DNA from: Lycocorax pyrrhopterus obiensis
Lineage: Eukaryota; Chordata; Aves; Passeriformes; Paradisaeidae
Length of the DNA: 64,000 bases
Direction of reading: 5' to 3'
NCBI GenBank assembly: GCA_014706295.1
Contig: JACSVZ010000004.1
Location: 5,696,965 to 5,760,964, forward strand
The position numbers were made by a program, and so were the translations under genes. The notes under the pieces were generated by a model. That model had not been told where the DNA came from. It searched no databases and was given only the letters and a program-made list of their open reading frames with translations. Positions 22,901-35,300 of the stretch are shown here, piece by piece (position 1 is the stretch's first letter; the number at the start of each line of letters is the position of its first letter).

Positions 22901-24940
22901 ACCCCCCTCTGGAGGGAGCTCCCTCTGAATTTAGGCATAATCTTCGTTCATCTCTTACCTCTTGGAGTGCTCTGCCTGGAGACTCTGCAGCTGCTGCGGC
23001 ACAGGACGGAGCCGAGCTCTGCACGCGGCTGGGGACGGGAGCTGCCCCGGAGCCCTGCCCTGGGCTGTGCCTATCTCGTGTGCAGACCTTCAGCCCTATC
23101 TCTAAGTAACAGATCTTCCCAATTAGGACTCCTAATCTGAGGGATCATTTTGGAAAAGAGAATCAGAGTTAATATTCAACCTGCTTTTTTTTTTCTCTTC
23201 CGCCTTTCTTCATTTGAACGGCAAAGTTAAAACGTGCTGTCCTCAGAACTAAATTACTTTACTCTGAGGTAAATAATGCTAAGGAGAAAATGTAACGTTT
23301 GTTGGTGATTCTCATTTAACACACCAAGTGGAATATCCCGATTCATTTAGGTAATAGACTGCTACAGAGACTAATTAGAAACTGTGAAAGTCAGGAATCA
23401 TAAGGAGTAGTGAATCTTCTAATTAGTTGGGGTGTAAAAGCTGACAGAAAATCAAGATGCAGAGGGTCACAGTGTGGAAGGGAGGACTTATCATGGGTGA
23501 ACAGATGAATGCTGTGCCAGGGATGTGCTTTTCCCACAAGTGACATTCAGAGAAACACTGATCCCACAGCCCGTTTGCCACCTGCCCTTATGGCACAAGG
23601 GGTGAAGTGGGAAAGGTAACTGAGAGTAACACTGATTTCTTTCTCCCTTGCCTGTTGTAGGAGAGAGTTACCCAGTCTGGACATTACAGCTCTCACCTGG
23701 CTCATGGGATAGGCCTGAAGGAATGAGGTGGGCTTGATGGAGGAGCAGTTTATCCTCTCACTAGTCTTACTATGAAGTGGGAAATTAGGGAAGATTGTGC
23801 ATTTCTGAGATAAAGTGGACTTGCCAGCTTGTTGTTTTTGCACATTTTCTAGTTTTATCATTTGGGAAACCTCTTTACCTTTCCTGTGTGATACTTTGGG
23901 TGCCACAGGTTTGCTGCCAGCTCCAAGATAGGTTTCCTAGGGTTTTTTCCCCCTGTGCTATCAGTGATTACTTGCAAAGGTGTGTGCAGGTGGACCTGTG
24001 TATTTCTGGTTAAGAACTGTGATATATAAGATGTCTCTTCTGCTTCAAACACCATTTCTTGCACTTTTAAAAGCCCAGGTTAAAAGCATCAGCTCTACAC
24101 TGGAGTTGGAAAATGCTTATCTTTGTATGACTTATCCTGAGACCAGGAGTTAAAAGAAAACTGAAGGAAATGCATAAACCATCAGGAAACATCTTCAATG
24201 TTTTTGGGTTTCCAGTTGTTCTCTTCACCTAAACCCCATATAATTTTGGAGCTCCATGGGTACAAACACAGAGTGACCAAGGCAGGCTGTACTTTGGAGA
24301 TGAGAGCACGATTTTGAAGCCTTGGTGGTTTTCAGAGTCTGTTTTTCAGTGTCTACTCCTCACAAAAGGAACCTGCGAGGAAGATTCCAAAGCAACCAGT
24401 GCAGCTGGACTTCAAGTCTGTGCCATTTTCAGTCAGGGTTTGTAGATGCAAAGCATATCCAAATGACCATTTACAAATCATTAGTAATTGGGGTACCCTA
24501 GCACAGATTTACTGAAGTAAAAAGAAGCTGAAACTTATATTTTAGTAGTAGGGTTTGCCATTTCTGGCTTTTAAATCTATAAAAATGCTTGTTAGGTGTA
24601 TCATGTCACTGTGGCTTTTAATGATTCCATACCAATCAGCCTGCATTTGGCTCTGAGAATGTTATGGGAACGAAATTGGATGGAATATATTCTAAATATG
24701 ATGAAAAAACAGTGGATAAATGTTCCTTGGCCCTCTGACCTGCCAATATCAGCACTTTGTAGCTCTTGTCATTGTTTACAAGTCCTAAGGAAGCAGGTTA
24801 ATCCAGGACAGCTGTCTGGAATTCCTTGGGACTTCCTTGGATCTTTTAGTCTCACCCTGGATGTTTATAAGTTCTCCTGAAAGCCCAATTTTCCCAAAAT
24901 AGGTGGGACAGAAGGACTTCTACTGTTACATTGGTTCCAC
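19981..24940. other. Gene-free stretch
   Basis: Non-coding DNA apart from the GC-rich patch at 22959-23075. A minus-strand 18-base microexon-like segment near 23697-23714 has a good pyrimidine tract and a donor CCAG before GTGAGA, but nothing to join it to. Confidence 0.5.
22959..23075 (-). other. GC-rich patch ending at a minus-strand donor
   Basis: This is a short GC- and CpG-rich island in otherwise AT-rich DNA. On the minus strand it ends at a good donor (CCAAGAG followed by GTAAGAG, at 22954-22958). There is no ATG in a useful position. It could be an untranslated first exon of a minus-strand transcript, or an internal exon starting after the acceptor-like GTCCCCAG near 23037. The splice donor and the CpG content are seen directly; transcription is inferred. 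Confidence 0.2.
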
Positions 24941-25013
24941 TCATGGCAGTGAGTGGAACTGGATCTACTTTAAGGTCCCTTCCAGCCCAAACCCTTCTGG
25001 GATTCTGTGGTTT
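24941..25013 (+). mobile_element. CR1 LINE 3' end fragment
   Basis: The segment contains the diagnostic 3' end of chicken-repeat-1 LINEs: ATGGCAGTG, then a degraded 'GGAACTGGATC', then CTTTAAGGTCCCTTCCAGCC, then CAAACCCTTCTGGGATTCTGTG. CR1 copies are normally 5'-truncated, and this one keeps only about 73 recognisable bases. Several substitutions against the usual form show that it is old and inactive. It is the only CR1 copy I can recognise in 64 kb and the strongest clue that the host is a bird or other sauropsid. Open frames across it on the minus strand are incidental. Confidence 0.88.
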
Positions 25014-25697
25014 AGGTAGAAGCACCGTGGTGTGAGTGGCCCCTGGGCATTGGTTATCTGTGCTTTTTGCTGCCTGGGGCTGATACACTTCCAAGTACAA
25101 ATTCCCTTTCCAACAAATCTTCATTAATGTAGTGACGCGTAAGACTGCAAGTTCAGAACAAATTGTAACTGCGTGGTTGCTATATGGGGTCATTTCATAA
25201 TGGAATTAGGCTGGAGAGCCTTTAAAACGCAGCTTTTCCTGGCACAGTGTGTTTGATTCTCCTACATGTTGCAGATGTAAGTTATATATGAAACTTTAGC
25301 TCTTAGATTCCTGTGTTTGGAGCTCCTTCTTAGAGGATGGTCCCCAGAATGCATTTATCCTCAGTTTGATACTGTCTGCAGTGCTGGTTGACATGATTTC
25401 TGTTTGGGAATTGCTATTTGAACTCTGAAGGCAGCAGTTGCTGTCCCTGGGAAAAGGGAAGCTTCTGAGCAGGCAGATCTGCCCTTGTTCAGGCTGGAGA
25501 GAAGAAAGTTTCTGTGGCCCTTTGGCTGTGTCCCACAGGTGCTTAAACAGAGTCTGATAATTGTGTTTCATGAGCATCTGTTTGTCCACCACCTCTTTGA
25601 TATGACAGTGGTACAGCAAGTACTCAATAATTTACATACTGTACAATACAGCCAAGTATAAATGATGCATTATTCTTCCATTTAGCCCCATTTGAAT

Positions 25698-25786
25698 TGA
25701 TTGATTACCAAATCTTCCATTTGTCATCTATCAGCATTGGGATTATTTATAACTTGTGCTGAGCTTACACCGTAATGCATCAATCA
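25698..25786. promoter_or_regulatory. Inverted pair of PBX-HOX-like sites
   Basis: TGATTGAT at 25698-25705 and its reverse complement ATCAATCA at 25779-25786 lie 73 bases apart, with a TGTCA MEIS-like half site between them (in CATTTGTCATC). TGATTGAT is the classical composite PBX-HOX site. The surrounding 200 bases have no repeat other than a TTTA run and no plausible gene. Confidence 0.35.
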
Positions 25787-25850
25787 AGAAGCTGAGTTGC
25801 ATTTCCCTGACTCATAATGGATATTTTAATGATCAGGACCTGATCCTTGT

Positions 25851-25870
25851 ATTATTTATTTATTTATTTA
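25851..25870 (+). repeat. (TTTA)n microsatellite
   Basis: ATTATTTATTTATTTATTTA, about five units, immediately downstream of the PBX-HOX-like pair. Confidence 0.85.
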
Positions 25871-28800
25871 GTCAACATTGAGCTTGAGAAGAGTAGCCAG
25901 ACAACAGAAAACTGAAACTAAGGTTGAGAAAGACGACACCCTCCCCTTCTTTTTCCCCTTGCTTTGCATAATTGACTTTCACTGCTGCAATATTTACTTT
26001 AAAGTGTACCACAAAAAGTAACCCAGGGCCATTAATTTTAGTAATGAGAGCAGCGGTGCCCGGGGAGCCACAGGGGACGTTCAGTTTGTGGCAGGGAGAG
26101 GAGCAGAGCAGTGCCTGGCTGGGAGTGCGGGTGCAGCAGGAGAGGGCTGCGAGCAGGGACGTGCTGGCTCCCAGTGCTCCAGGTGCCACCTGTACCTGTC
26201 ACCAGCCCAACAGCCTGAGACCCAGCTGGATTTACACTTAGACACTGGGATTTTTAATGGACTGGATCTCTGTAGTTGGCAGGTTCACAGTGAGTGCATT
26301 TCCACTTTATATAGCATAGCACATTATGCTGGAGATGCTGGTGCGCTACCAGCCCCTTTTCCTTCCCTCAAATCCATGTAAACCCCTCATTTACCCAGAC
26401 CATCTCCCTGGCTTTCCCTGCAGTTCAGGTGGGAACTGCTGTCTCTCCTCCATCCCACCAGGCTCCTGACTTGCTGGCTATTCCATGGGAAGCTGAAAGA
26501 AGGAGCCAGGCCTGAGACACTGAGTACTAGTCTTCCCTAGTTAAAACCTGCAATCCCAGCTCATTCTTTTGAGTGAAGCAAGTGACTTTAGTGATGAAAT
26601 GGAGGCCACTGAAACAGAATATAGGGGTGGTGGCTCTCTTAAAAAATTCTTATTTCAGTTGGAATATTGTTATTTGACTAGAGAAATCCCAGAGCAGGTC
26701 CTTTTTGGGTATTGATAGCTTTCACACTTAATCACTGTGCAGCCTTTTGTGGTCTGGGCTCACCTAAAGGCATTTTTGTTCAAAACTGCACAAATACTCA
26801 GGAGCAGAACTGCAGAGTGTGGAGCTGCAGAGTGTGCAGCTCACCAGGCTCTTACCCTCTCTGCTTCCTTATTAACATTTGCTCTGCTAAAAGAAAAGAA
26901 GATTGAACATAAAATCCTGAAGGTCGTCCATACAGTTGTCTCAATAGCAATCTGTGTGACTTTAACCCTGTTGAGGAAAAGTAATTACCCTTTGGCTTTT
27001 GGTGACCTCAACTAACCTTTGTTGAAGGACCAGAGAAAATAAAGGCTGACCAACAGCCTGCCCTTCCTGCCCTGTGGTTAACCTGCTCTGGGAATGAAGA
27101 ACACCCTCAACAATAGAACCTGAAAATGTTGCCATGGAAATATCATTGGAAGAAGAAACAAAAATCTATTACAATTAATGGTGTTTTATTAGGTGACTGC
27201 TGTAGAACTGTTTAATCCATGGAATTTGCTCTATCTGAGGATCTGGGGCCAGAAAATTTCAGGCAGAAAAAAAAAGGGAGGGAGAGGTACCTCTTTAAAA
27301 ATTCAGGAGCTGTTGACAGAGCTGGGGTGGTTTGCATGAGATAAAAGAATCAGATGTTGTGCACTGTAAGTACGGGAAATGATAGCAAAGAATGAGTGCA
27401 ATTACTGTAATTGCAAATGATCACTGCCAGCTCTCCAACTGCTCAGGGGGCATTGATACACCAATATTTGTCGCTTGCTATATGGCAAATATCAGGGCTC
27501 AGTTTCCCCTTTGGATTTTTTTCCCAGCACTGAGGCCGTGCCTGGAGAATACCAGGTTGTTTGCAGAGTGGGTGCTGCTTTTGTGATCCAAGCACTTCCA
27601 AAATCAGCGCCTACAATGCTTTTGGGTTGATTTTTTTCCCCCTTTTACTGTGTTTTAAATTTGACACCTTGCAGACATTGCATTTCTGTTAAATTCCCTG
27701 GTTTACTCTGCTTTGTGTTAGGCAGGATGTCGGGCTGTTCATTCCCCCAGGAGCTGGTTTTGTTGGAGCTGACAGTGCTACACTTTGCAGAAGTACTTTA
27801 GCAGTTTCCAACAAATATCAATGGTTCTTTGACCACACCAAGACAAACAATTATGAAGACATCAAAAATCTAAATGTTGCTGTTCCACAGCATCCCGGTT
27901 TTTAGAGCTTCATGAGTCATTTCAATCTGTGACATTTCCTTATTCATGGGACAAACTACAATACTTTAATGTCAGAAAAAGTTATAAATGTGTTTCTATA
28001 GGTGTGTCCCTAAATAATTTTAAATCATCCTGCTGCTTTTAGAGAAATGTGAGATTTTAGCACGTTCATTTGAAAACATGGTAACACACAATTGTATACA
28101 TTTATTTCCTGGTATTGAAAATGAATTAAAAGTAACACATTTGTTAAAACAAAGTCACACACCAGCTTCCTTTCTGTAGTCGTTTCCAAAGCACAAATAT
28201 TTAAAATCATAATAAAATGTCAACAAGAATAGTTTTACTGGTAATCTCACCATTAGTGTAAATGGGAGCAAGCCTGTGCCCCCACTGTGTAGTTCTCCTA
28301 GCAAAAGCTGAAATCATGCTAAGGAAATGAATTGCAGTAAACATCAGATTAAAATATTTTCCTTTTAAAATGATAAATAAGATTGGTTTTTTCTCTAGTA
28401 TTTTATATGTCAGCTTTTTAAAATTCAGCTGTGGATTTCACCATGTTCTCTTCAACTTCAGTGTATTTTCAAATGGTGATTTGCAAAGAGAACATCATGT
28501 GCTGGAGAGAAACAGACATTTATTGGTACATGTGAAACATTAGGATAATTTTCTGTATTGCAAATTCAGTAATTTCTGTAATCTTTTCCTAATTATAACA
28601 CTCCTGCTCAATTTCTGAAGTTCCTTTGCCAATCAAAACCTTGGAGCAGAGAGAGCAGTGCAGGACTGCAGGAGTGACAGTGCACCTCTCCTTTTGTTTC
28701 TGAAATGTGGACCTGCATGTTGTTGCTTTAAAGTGAACTCTGCTGCTCTATTCAAACACTGGAAGAGGCTTTGCTCAGGTTTTTTAACTGCACAAATTTG

Positions 28801-28915
28801 TGTTTCAAGTTATCAGAGCAGTGCAGGGCCAGGAGAAAGGAAAATGCTTTCATTAATTTTCAACAAGAATTCCCACATCCCTGCCTCCAAACCATTGTTT
28901 GCTCGTGTAACTCAC
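25871..28915. other. Gene-free stretch
   Basis: Contains the 27397-27415 palindrome. A minus-strand acceptor-like tract (CTTCTTTTCTTTTAG near 26890) precedes a roughly 31-base segment with a donor-like GAGG before GTAAGA; it is too short to interpret. Nothing else is supported. Confidence 0.5.
27397..27415. promoter_or_regulatory. 19-bp perfect palindrome with homeodomain cores
   Basis: TGCAATTACTGTAATTGCA is a perfect inverted repeat around a central T. It carries two outward-facing ATTA cores, and its right arm runs into TTGCAAAT, which is C/EBP- or POU-like. A dimeric homeodomain or C/EBP site is a reasonable reading; chance palindromes of this length are rare but possible in 64 kb. Confidence 0.35.
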
Positions 28916-29098
28916 CTGGCCCTGGTGCTGTGGAGAACTGGTGCCTGTTCTGTTGGCTCTTCACTTCTTCCCTCGGGCTGGTACCAAGCTTGCCATGTTA
29001 TTCCCTCTCCACTTCCAAAGGATGTAGCTCCATGGCCTTCTGGCTGAAGCTCAGAACTTAAGTCAAGGAAGTCCATCATCGTCCGTGGAGTTTCTGTT
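28916..29098 (-). CDS. Candidate internal coding exon, unknown gene
   Basis: On the minus strand a 183-base segment is bounded by a strong acceptor (pyrimidine-rich CTTTCTCCCTCTCTTC, then AATAAACAG) and a strong donor (GCCAG followed by GTGAGT). One frame is fully open: one leftover base, 60 codons, then two leftover bases, so it is a symmetric exon that could be skipped without a frameshift. The peptide includes RTMMDFLDLSSELQPEGHG and ITWQAWYQPEGRSEEP: acidic and Gly/Glu-rich, without hydrophobic core segments, as in a disordered linker. I do not recognise the family. A short plus-strand segment (about 29112-29153, ending CCAAG before GTAAGC) has competing splice signals on the opposite strand. 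The distance to the next minus-strand candidate at 4815 is about 24 kb, so a shared gene is only a guess. Confidence 0.3.
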
Positions 29099-30099
29099 CT
29101 GTTTATTGAAGAGAGGGAGAAAGCAGGAGGAGAATTACAAATATTGCTCCAAGGTAAGCCTCTCCATAGCCTGTTCTGTTCCAGGACTTTGGGTAGTTGG
29201 AAAAATCCCCTTGAATTGTGCACATCATTTCATTTCTACATCAGAAGTTGCTGCTAAGGTGTCTTCACCTGTGGATCGTGTTCTGTTGTGCTTTGTTTGG
29301 CTCATGGGCTGCATCTCTGTCCATTGTATCCTAACATAATTCTAAGGCCTTAGAAATGTTTAAATTTATCAAGATTCTGATTTGTGGGATGAATAAAAAC
29401 AGAGGGATGAGGGATCTAGGAATGGATAGTTGTTACTGCTGTTGAGTGTTTGCCACCAGAAGGATTTTCTAACTGAATTAAGAACGAGTTGTTTATCCTT
29501 AGTCTGCTTTAGAACGTGTTTCATACTTTCATTCTCTGAAATTTATTGTTGTCTGCCATTGTCAGCTGACTGGGAAATCAAATACCAGCTCTGTTTTCAG
29601 GGTCTTATTTTCCTGCTTTTTTGCTCTGCCCATACAGGTGTGTGCTCTGTTATGCTAAGCACAGTATAGGTAGGTAATATCAAAGCAAAATGCTCAGAAT
29701 TTTTATAATTCAAGTGCAAAGGCTGGTGACATGTAACCACATTCTTTAGAAAACAAAAACCTATTTATACCTAAACTAAATTTTGTCCCTCTGTTCATTG
29801 ATATTTTCACCATAAAACACAATTGCTTGGTAGCTGGTGATTAATCTCGCGAGCATATTGTCCTAATGTGGTGTGGGAAGGCAGAATGGAAATTATTTCT
29901 GTTCTATTCTGACCTGATAAATTCCCAGACATCTATAAAATTCAAGGCTTTCAAACATCCCCCAATTCTTAAAGCTTTAATTGATCTAACATTGCCTAAC
30001 TGGTGTATTTAACTGGTGGCCTCCTATTGTTCTATAGCATTATCTGAAATATTTTACCTTTCGAGAGAGACTGAAAATACCAAGGTCTAAATGTTATAG

Positions 30100-30560
30100 A
30101 AAGAAAAGAGAATTGATTCAGTCATCAGTGGTAATTGTGGCAGAAATATTAATTACAGCAAGATTGCTTCATGGCAAACTACGATATTGAAAGTCCCGAA
30201 CGAACATCTGATTCTGCAAAATGTAAATACAGCCTAAATTCCGAGGAATTGCAGGAATGTTTACGGATTATTTTAGCACTTGGCACAAACTACAGAGGAG
30301 GTATTTTTAATGAAATAGTATGACATTTCTGCAGCAAATTACTCTCACTTTAAAGTCATCTACGAGCTATTTATTAACAGTACAGCAATAAAGCATTGAA
30401 TATAGTTTGGATAAGTGTTTGTTGGTAGCCTACATCACACAAACAGACAAGTAAATCTTTAGCATGATGCTTTTGTTTCTAAAGCAACAGCAGTATTAGA
30501 TATCCTAAAAGTTACCACAGTCATTAAATACCTTATGGTGCTGTGTCCCTGGTAATCCAA
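30100..30560. promoter_or_regulatory. Enhancer-like block with retained CpGs
   Basis: An AT-rich, repeat-free block with ATTAATTACAG and several CpGs (30182, 30197, 30201, 30242, 30264, 30362) in non-island context. No reading frame of note crosses it. Composition resembles vertebrate conserved non-coding elements; conservation itself was not tested. Confidence 0.25.
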
Positions 30561-31163
30561 TTTACAAAACTATATTCTCAGCAGAAACTCCTGGGGTATA
30601 AGTAGTTCTCTTCAGTGAGCCCTTCCTGCTTTTTCTTGTCATGAAGCAGTGATGGTACATTTTTATCCTGTTGATAATTTGACTCTCTTTAAACTATTTC
30701 TTGTTGCCCCACTGGGCTGCTCTTTATTAGGGTGGAGGTAGCTGGAAGCCTGAAGGACTGCAGCCCATGTATCATTCTTCCTTTTTTACTGGACCTCAAT
30801 ATTCAACATAGCATCATTATTCTGAGGCGAGAAGAGAAAAGCTGGTCCAGCATATATTCCACACATTGCTAGTCCTTCCTCTACGTCCTGCAGCGCCAGG
30901 GAGGGGGATTATTGCTGCAGAAAAAAAAATCTGGCCATAGTGTAGGAATAATCACTGCAGTCCAGCTCACCCCCACACCTCTTTCTCTCTCGCTCCTTCT
31001 CTCTCTGCCTGTGTTTGAGGCCCCAGCTGATTCAGTCTGCATCCATCCATACATAAATCATTGCCCTTATTCTATTGGTTACATGGTACATGGCAAGTAT
31101 TGATTTTTTCCGTTGCCTCATTGCTGGAGAACCCATGGTTTTTGTGAGACTGAAAATGCAAAA

Positions 31164-31176
31164 TTTTTTTTTTTTT
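31164..31176 (+). repeat. Poly(T) run, 13 nt
   Basis: Thirteen T bases after CAAAA; simple homopolymer. Confidence 0.85.
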
Positions 31177-32286
31177 GCTGGAGATCTTGTCAAAGGACAA
31201 AAATGACAAGCAAGGAGGGTGCTATTTTAAGGTTTGTGTGAGTTAAAAATCTTCGCCGTCTCTGTTCTACTCTCCATTTGCCTGGGTCCCAAAAAGTCGT
31301 GGCTTGTTTAATCCCTGCTGCTTTAGGTAGGGATACTGCCTAAGCAGCAGGGGAATAAGGAAACAGAACCAGGGCCTGGTCATTCTGAGGAAGGCATTGC
31401 TTAATTATTAAAAGTTTAATTATCATCTGACACATTAAAAAAAAAAGGATAAAGAATATTATGAAAGTAATGCCATTTTAAGGGAAGAAATGACTCCTAG
31501 GCACAGGATTATATATTTGCTGTGGAAAAATGGACATTTGTTTCCTTTCTGCATAGCACAGAGATATAATACTGTGCTTAATTCTTGGGATAGGTCTTTG
31601 TAGCATTTTGAAACATATTTAGTAACCATTTATCAATGAGCTTTCTATATAAAAGTCATTTTGCTCAGCATTCAAGGCTGCCTGAAAATGTCTCACAAAA
31701 GATGGCACCTTGTTTCCTCAAAAAAGTGTTTTTGAGGAACGGAAAGACAGTTCTGAGACAGAATCTGAGATGTTCTCCTTCTGCAATAGGAAATTCCCTG
31801 GTATAAGACTCTCTCTTACAAGGAGCCTGATCCAAACCACACTGAATTCAAGAGGAATGTTTTCATTGACTCCGTAGGTGCTGGATCAGCCTCAGATCAC
31901 ACAGAAACAGATCTTTGCCTCTTTATTTGGATACAGTTGCTTTCCCCTGTTTTGAGGAAGCAGTGAAATGGGTTAGGATGGGTGGTTTATAGGTGGGTGT
32001 AGAATATTATGATATTTCATCTGGTCTGATTTTAACACCTTTAAATGAGTTGTATTGAAATACATGTTTCCTTTAAAATCTGTAATGTGAAATGTGACCC
32101 ATCCCTACCCCGTGCCATTCCCAACTACTGGATTTTGTCTCTGTGCTTTTTTGTGTGTTTGAAAGCCACTGCCCGTTCTTCCTTGGACCTCCACTGCCTT
32201 TAGACCCCAGTCTTTCAGTGAATATTGACTCTGTTTGAGTCATTTTACCTGACTTCTTCCAGAGCAGGTGGGATTTTCTATCTGCT

Positions 32287-32300
32287 GTTTGCATGCAAAC
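32287..32300. promoter_or_regulatory. 14-bp palindrome, POU-like
   Basis: GTTTGCATGCAAAC is a perfect palindrome built from two overlapping TTTGCAT octamer-type half sites. It could bind a POU dimer. It stands alone, so support is limited to the motif itself. Confidence 0.22.
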
Positions 32301-35300
32301 CCAATACCTTGAACATCAATGCAGTTTTAGAGCTTTTGAGTTTGTGGGGCTGTAGAAATTGAGCATCGAGCTAAAATTCTCAATAAGAAAACCCAGCCAG
32401 ACTCCCTCACTTGCCATATGGCACATAAAGGAGTGGAAAGCACAGCTTGCATTGGCTCACCAGTTGAGGGCTGGACCACTCCATCAGCTTTCCCTGAGCA
32501 GCCTGCAAGATCAAAACCTTGGGTCATCCTGGAGTGAGCCATCTTCCACCGGTGTGAGGGCAAACATCAGCAAATGTGCTTCTTCCTTCACGGGAAATGT
32601 GGTATCACTGAAAAATGTGCGTTTTGTCTCGCTGGAAACCATAATTTTCTCCTGGTTTTGTATATGCACGACCCAGATCATCTTCTTCCTTAATAGTAAT
32701 TTTCATAGTAATTGAAAGGGGAACAGTTCTGTGATCTTTGTGACGAAAGGGTTTGTTACATGTCAGTGTGTTTCTCATTCAAACCAATTCTCTGGTTTCA
32801 GTTCACCCCTTTAACTTTTCTTAGTAGAACAGGAGGGTTCCTTTGCTAGCTGAGATATCCTTAGGTTTTTAGTATGGCTCGAGGAGTTCACTTCTTCCCG
32901 GTCAAGGGAATAAGGCAAGTCTGGACATGGTAAAGTTCCTGTCAGTGAGGCAAGAACTGGTCTTTCTCACTGGGTTTTTGTAGCAGAACTGGCTGCAGAA
33001 ATCCTCCCTGGAAGTTCCCCATGTCAGCTTGACAGCTCTTGAGAGCTTAATTGTTTGCAGATGGCAGGTTATTGTACAAGGGTCTGGACACAGGGACACC
33101 TTTGATTTCTTCCCCGTGAAAGGAACTTAAGAGCATTCTGCAAAGTCCTTCTGGTATGTTTGGGAAATGAAGTGGCAAAGACAGCACGATCCCAGGGCAG
33201 GGACCAACATCCTCCTTCGGATCCACAGGGAGAGGCCGTGCCCACTGCTCTGCAGGAAGATGGGACGTTTTAGGAATTAGGATGGAATTTTCTTTGTGCT
33301 GGTCAGAGGCCCCTGAAAAGGGAACTGGGCTGGTACCTGCCCTTGGTGAGTGCTGCTGCTGGCTGAGACACACAGGGGTGGCTGCACAGATCCTTTGGGA
33401 AATTCCACCCAGCTCCCAGCCTGGAGCCAGTGCTGAACCTTCCTTGTGCATCCAGCAGCCAAACCCTGACCACAGCCCTTCTCTGTCCTGCTCTGTAACA
33501 GCAGGATGGGGTTAGTGCAGCCAACTCAGCCAAATTCTGTTTGCACATCTCTTGTGGAGGAAGGCATGTGTTGATTTATTAATTTCCTTGAAAACAGACA
33601 TGAGAATTACTAAATAATGATAAGGCAGCAACCAATAAAAATACCTTTGTTGAAAATGAAGATTGAGGATTTCACCTTCCAAGGCTTTCATAAATAAGGT
33701 TGCCATGCAGGAAGATAAGTCTTGCCAGTGTCTGTTTCATAGGTGAAGAAATTACAGAGCTCTGAGAGCTGACTCTGAAGCTGAGGTTCTGGGCTCCTGC
33801 ATGTGACACACACGTGGGGACACTGCTGCAGGACTCTGTGTCCATGTGGGAGTTTGACCCCTACGATGCTGCCAAGGGCAGTGGGGGCTGCAGTGCTTTG
33901 CTCAGCGAGCCTTAGGCACAAAAGCATCTGGCTCAGCTCAAACCTGGATGTTGCAGTTTCCTAAAAATAAATAAATTTTAAAAATTCCTAACCCCAAAAA
34001 GGGAAATAGGAACAGCAAGTCCTTTTTGGAGCAGCACCTGCCCCTTTCTCTGTTTTGCTCAGCTTGTTGTTGTGTAAATCACTCTTCTGCACCCAGCAAA
34101 TGAACAGCACGCGCTGCAATGTGCTGTAGAAGCCTGTTGTGGATTTATCCTTTTAAACAGCAGTGGAATATGGTGCCCTTTCATTTAACCCACACTGAAT
34201 GCTGCATGAGATCCCAGCAGAGTTATTCAGCCATAATTTTAAATCCCATCCCTGGGAAGAAAGGGGGGGGAAAAAAAAGCTCAGGACTATACAGTTGGAG
34301 CCTGTAGTTGCAATAAAATCCAGGAAAAGGTTATTTTACCTGAATTTATCGCTTAGCAACCAGGAATCCACCTCCTGAGATTGCTGTTCCTGGGTTACCA
34401 AGTAACTGCCTGTGACAATTACCAAACAGCTGTCCCAGGAATCTACATAGCCTTTAACCCCCCGTCAGCTGAAAGATGGGCTGATGACAGCCAACAAACA
34501 ATAGAAACACACCCTAATATTTTATTTAAGAGCTGAGGGAAGCCACAGCTGTATGGATCATGCAGCCAGCTGGATTTAACTGCTTCAAACTGCATGGCCT
34601 CACTTCAGGAAACTGCTCTGTGTGTTTAAAGATGCATTTGGGTCTTCATCCTCCAAACTTCGTGTCAAATAATTGAGTCTAAACTCTCAAGACAGGGTTT
34701 GCTGTTGTGCAGGAGTGGGAAGTGGCTAATTAGAGAGTGTGGCAGTGATTTACACATTTTTCTTATTAATTAATTATGTTCATCCTGGGTTTTTCTGAAT
34801 GCAACTGTTCCATTGATTATCACTGAGAGGGAGAGCATTAATATATCCAAGTAAAAAAGGAGTGATTTAGAACGAGGGGAAAAGGATAATCAAGACTGGT
34901 AAAAGATAAAAGTAATGAAAAGAGAATGCTGAGCTTGGATATTGAGAGGAGCTTCTTGATAATGAGCTGGATTATATCTGGGGGCGGTATCCCAAAGGAA
35001 ACGAGGGAAACTACCATCCACAATGCACGGAAGTGAGCTGGAAACAAGAGTATGGCACTGGAACTGTTCGATATATTGACTCGGGTGTCTTACATGAGCT
35101 ATGCCAATTGTGCCTTTTCCCTCCTCTTCCATTGCTGCTTTCTGTATTTTAAAACAAAAGTGCAAATTTTATTAACAAAGTTACAAAGAGCAGCAGCAAC
35201 AACTTGCAAACACAACATTTTCCACTGCTGCTTCAGATGCCCCGAGCCTGGAGAGCTTTAGGGCCCTGCCTTCTTCTGCAAGTTCTGAGTGGCTCTTTTT

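Noticed and set aside
32461..32502. 42-base minus-strand segment with good acceptor and donor
   Set aside because: Short, isolated, and overlapped by antisense frames; not enough to call.
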